Origin: an uncultured Bacilli bacterium
GTDB taxonomy: Bacteria > Bacillota_I > Bacilli_A > RF39 > UBA660
Assembly (NCBI GenBank): GCA_944363685.1
Contig: CALVUV010000085.1
Span: forward strand, 1-5,637
DNA length: 5,637 nt
Direction of reading: 5' to 3'
Made by a program: the position numbers and the translations under genes. Position 1 is the first letter of the stretch, and each line of letters starts with the position of its first letter. The notes beneath the pieces were generated by a model, which worked only from the letters and a program-made list of their open reading frames with translations, was not told where the DNA came from and searched no databases. This document shows, piece after piece, positions 5,575 to 5,637 of this stretch.

Positions 5575-5637
5575 GTTAATCAAATATGATTATCTAATTA
5601 TATTAAAATTATTATAAATATGATATTATGGTATTAA
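5575..5637 (-). promoter_or_regulatory. AT-rich leader and probable promoter region of the carboxypeptidase gene
   Basis: The 94 bp upstream of the start codon hold no gene. Several -10-like hexamers are present on the minus strand: TATAAT at 5597-5602 and 5611-5616, GATAAT at 5589-5594. None has a convincing -35 at 16-18 nt. A 6-bp inverted repeat, TAATCAAATATGATTA at 5577-5592, lies near the expected transcription start and could be an operator or chance. The upstream gene, if any, is outside the window. Confidence 0.35.

Noticed and set aside
5254..5589. 111-codon plus-strand open frame
   Set aside because: It is antisense to the signal peptide and acidic linker of the carboxypeptidase. 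The Ser/Val/Leu/Phe-rich product is the mirror of Asn/Glu/Thr codons, and no separate coding evidence exists.

Overview
The window is AT-rich and every supported gene lies on the minus strand, so transcription runs from high to low coordinates. Ribosome binding sites are strong (AGGAGG type), Trp is encoded by TGG, and stops are TAA or TAG. The gene content is a phosphoenolpyruvate sugar phosphotransferase system (PTS) with a mannose-family IIB, plus a DacA/DacF-like D-Ala-D-Ala carboxypeptidase. Together these suggest a low-GC Bacillota, probably a host-associated member of the Bacilli or a nearby lineage. The carboxypeptidase implies a peptidoglycan wall, and TGG for Trp argues against a Mycoplasma-type code. 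I cannot name the species.

Layout in order of transcription: (1) 5543-4185, a secreted S11-family carboxypeptidase with a long acidic Asn/Glu/Thr-rich linker, closed by a clear intrinsic terminator at 4151-4186. (2) 4102-2645, a 485-residue AlbA_2 / RecG-C-like ATPase / winged-helix protein of the Schlafen-AlbA_2 type, starting at TTG behind a near-perfect Shine-Dalgarno. A perfect 15-bp hairpin overlaps its stop codon. (3) 2620-2451, a very regular tandem array with a 10-bp sub-period (GAAC every 10 bp) and a true 20-bp period, 8.5 copies. It is followed by an intrinsic terminator near 2387-2423. (4) A good extended -10 promoter at 2329-2357, with an inverted repeat over its -35, driving ptsH (2288-2028), ptsI (2027-294) and the 5' part of a mannose-family IIB gene (278 to beyond position 1). 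The three are tightly packed and form one operon.

The PTS genes make a complete phosphorelay entry: Enzyme I takes phosphate from PEP, HPr carries it on His15, and the IIB passes it to an incoming sugar. IIA, IIC and IID would be expected beyond the left edge. The HPr keeps His15 but has Glu where the regulatory Ser46 normally sits, so it probably cannot be regulated by HPr kinase.

The least explained element is the 170-bp array between the AlbA_2 gene and the PTS operon. It carries eight copies of the near-palindrome TCTGAACAGA at exactly 20-bp intervals. A TGAACAG core also occurs just upstream of the AlbA_2 gene. A protein-binding array or structured 3' UTR is possible, but this is inference.
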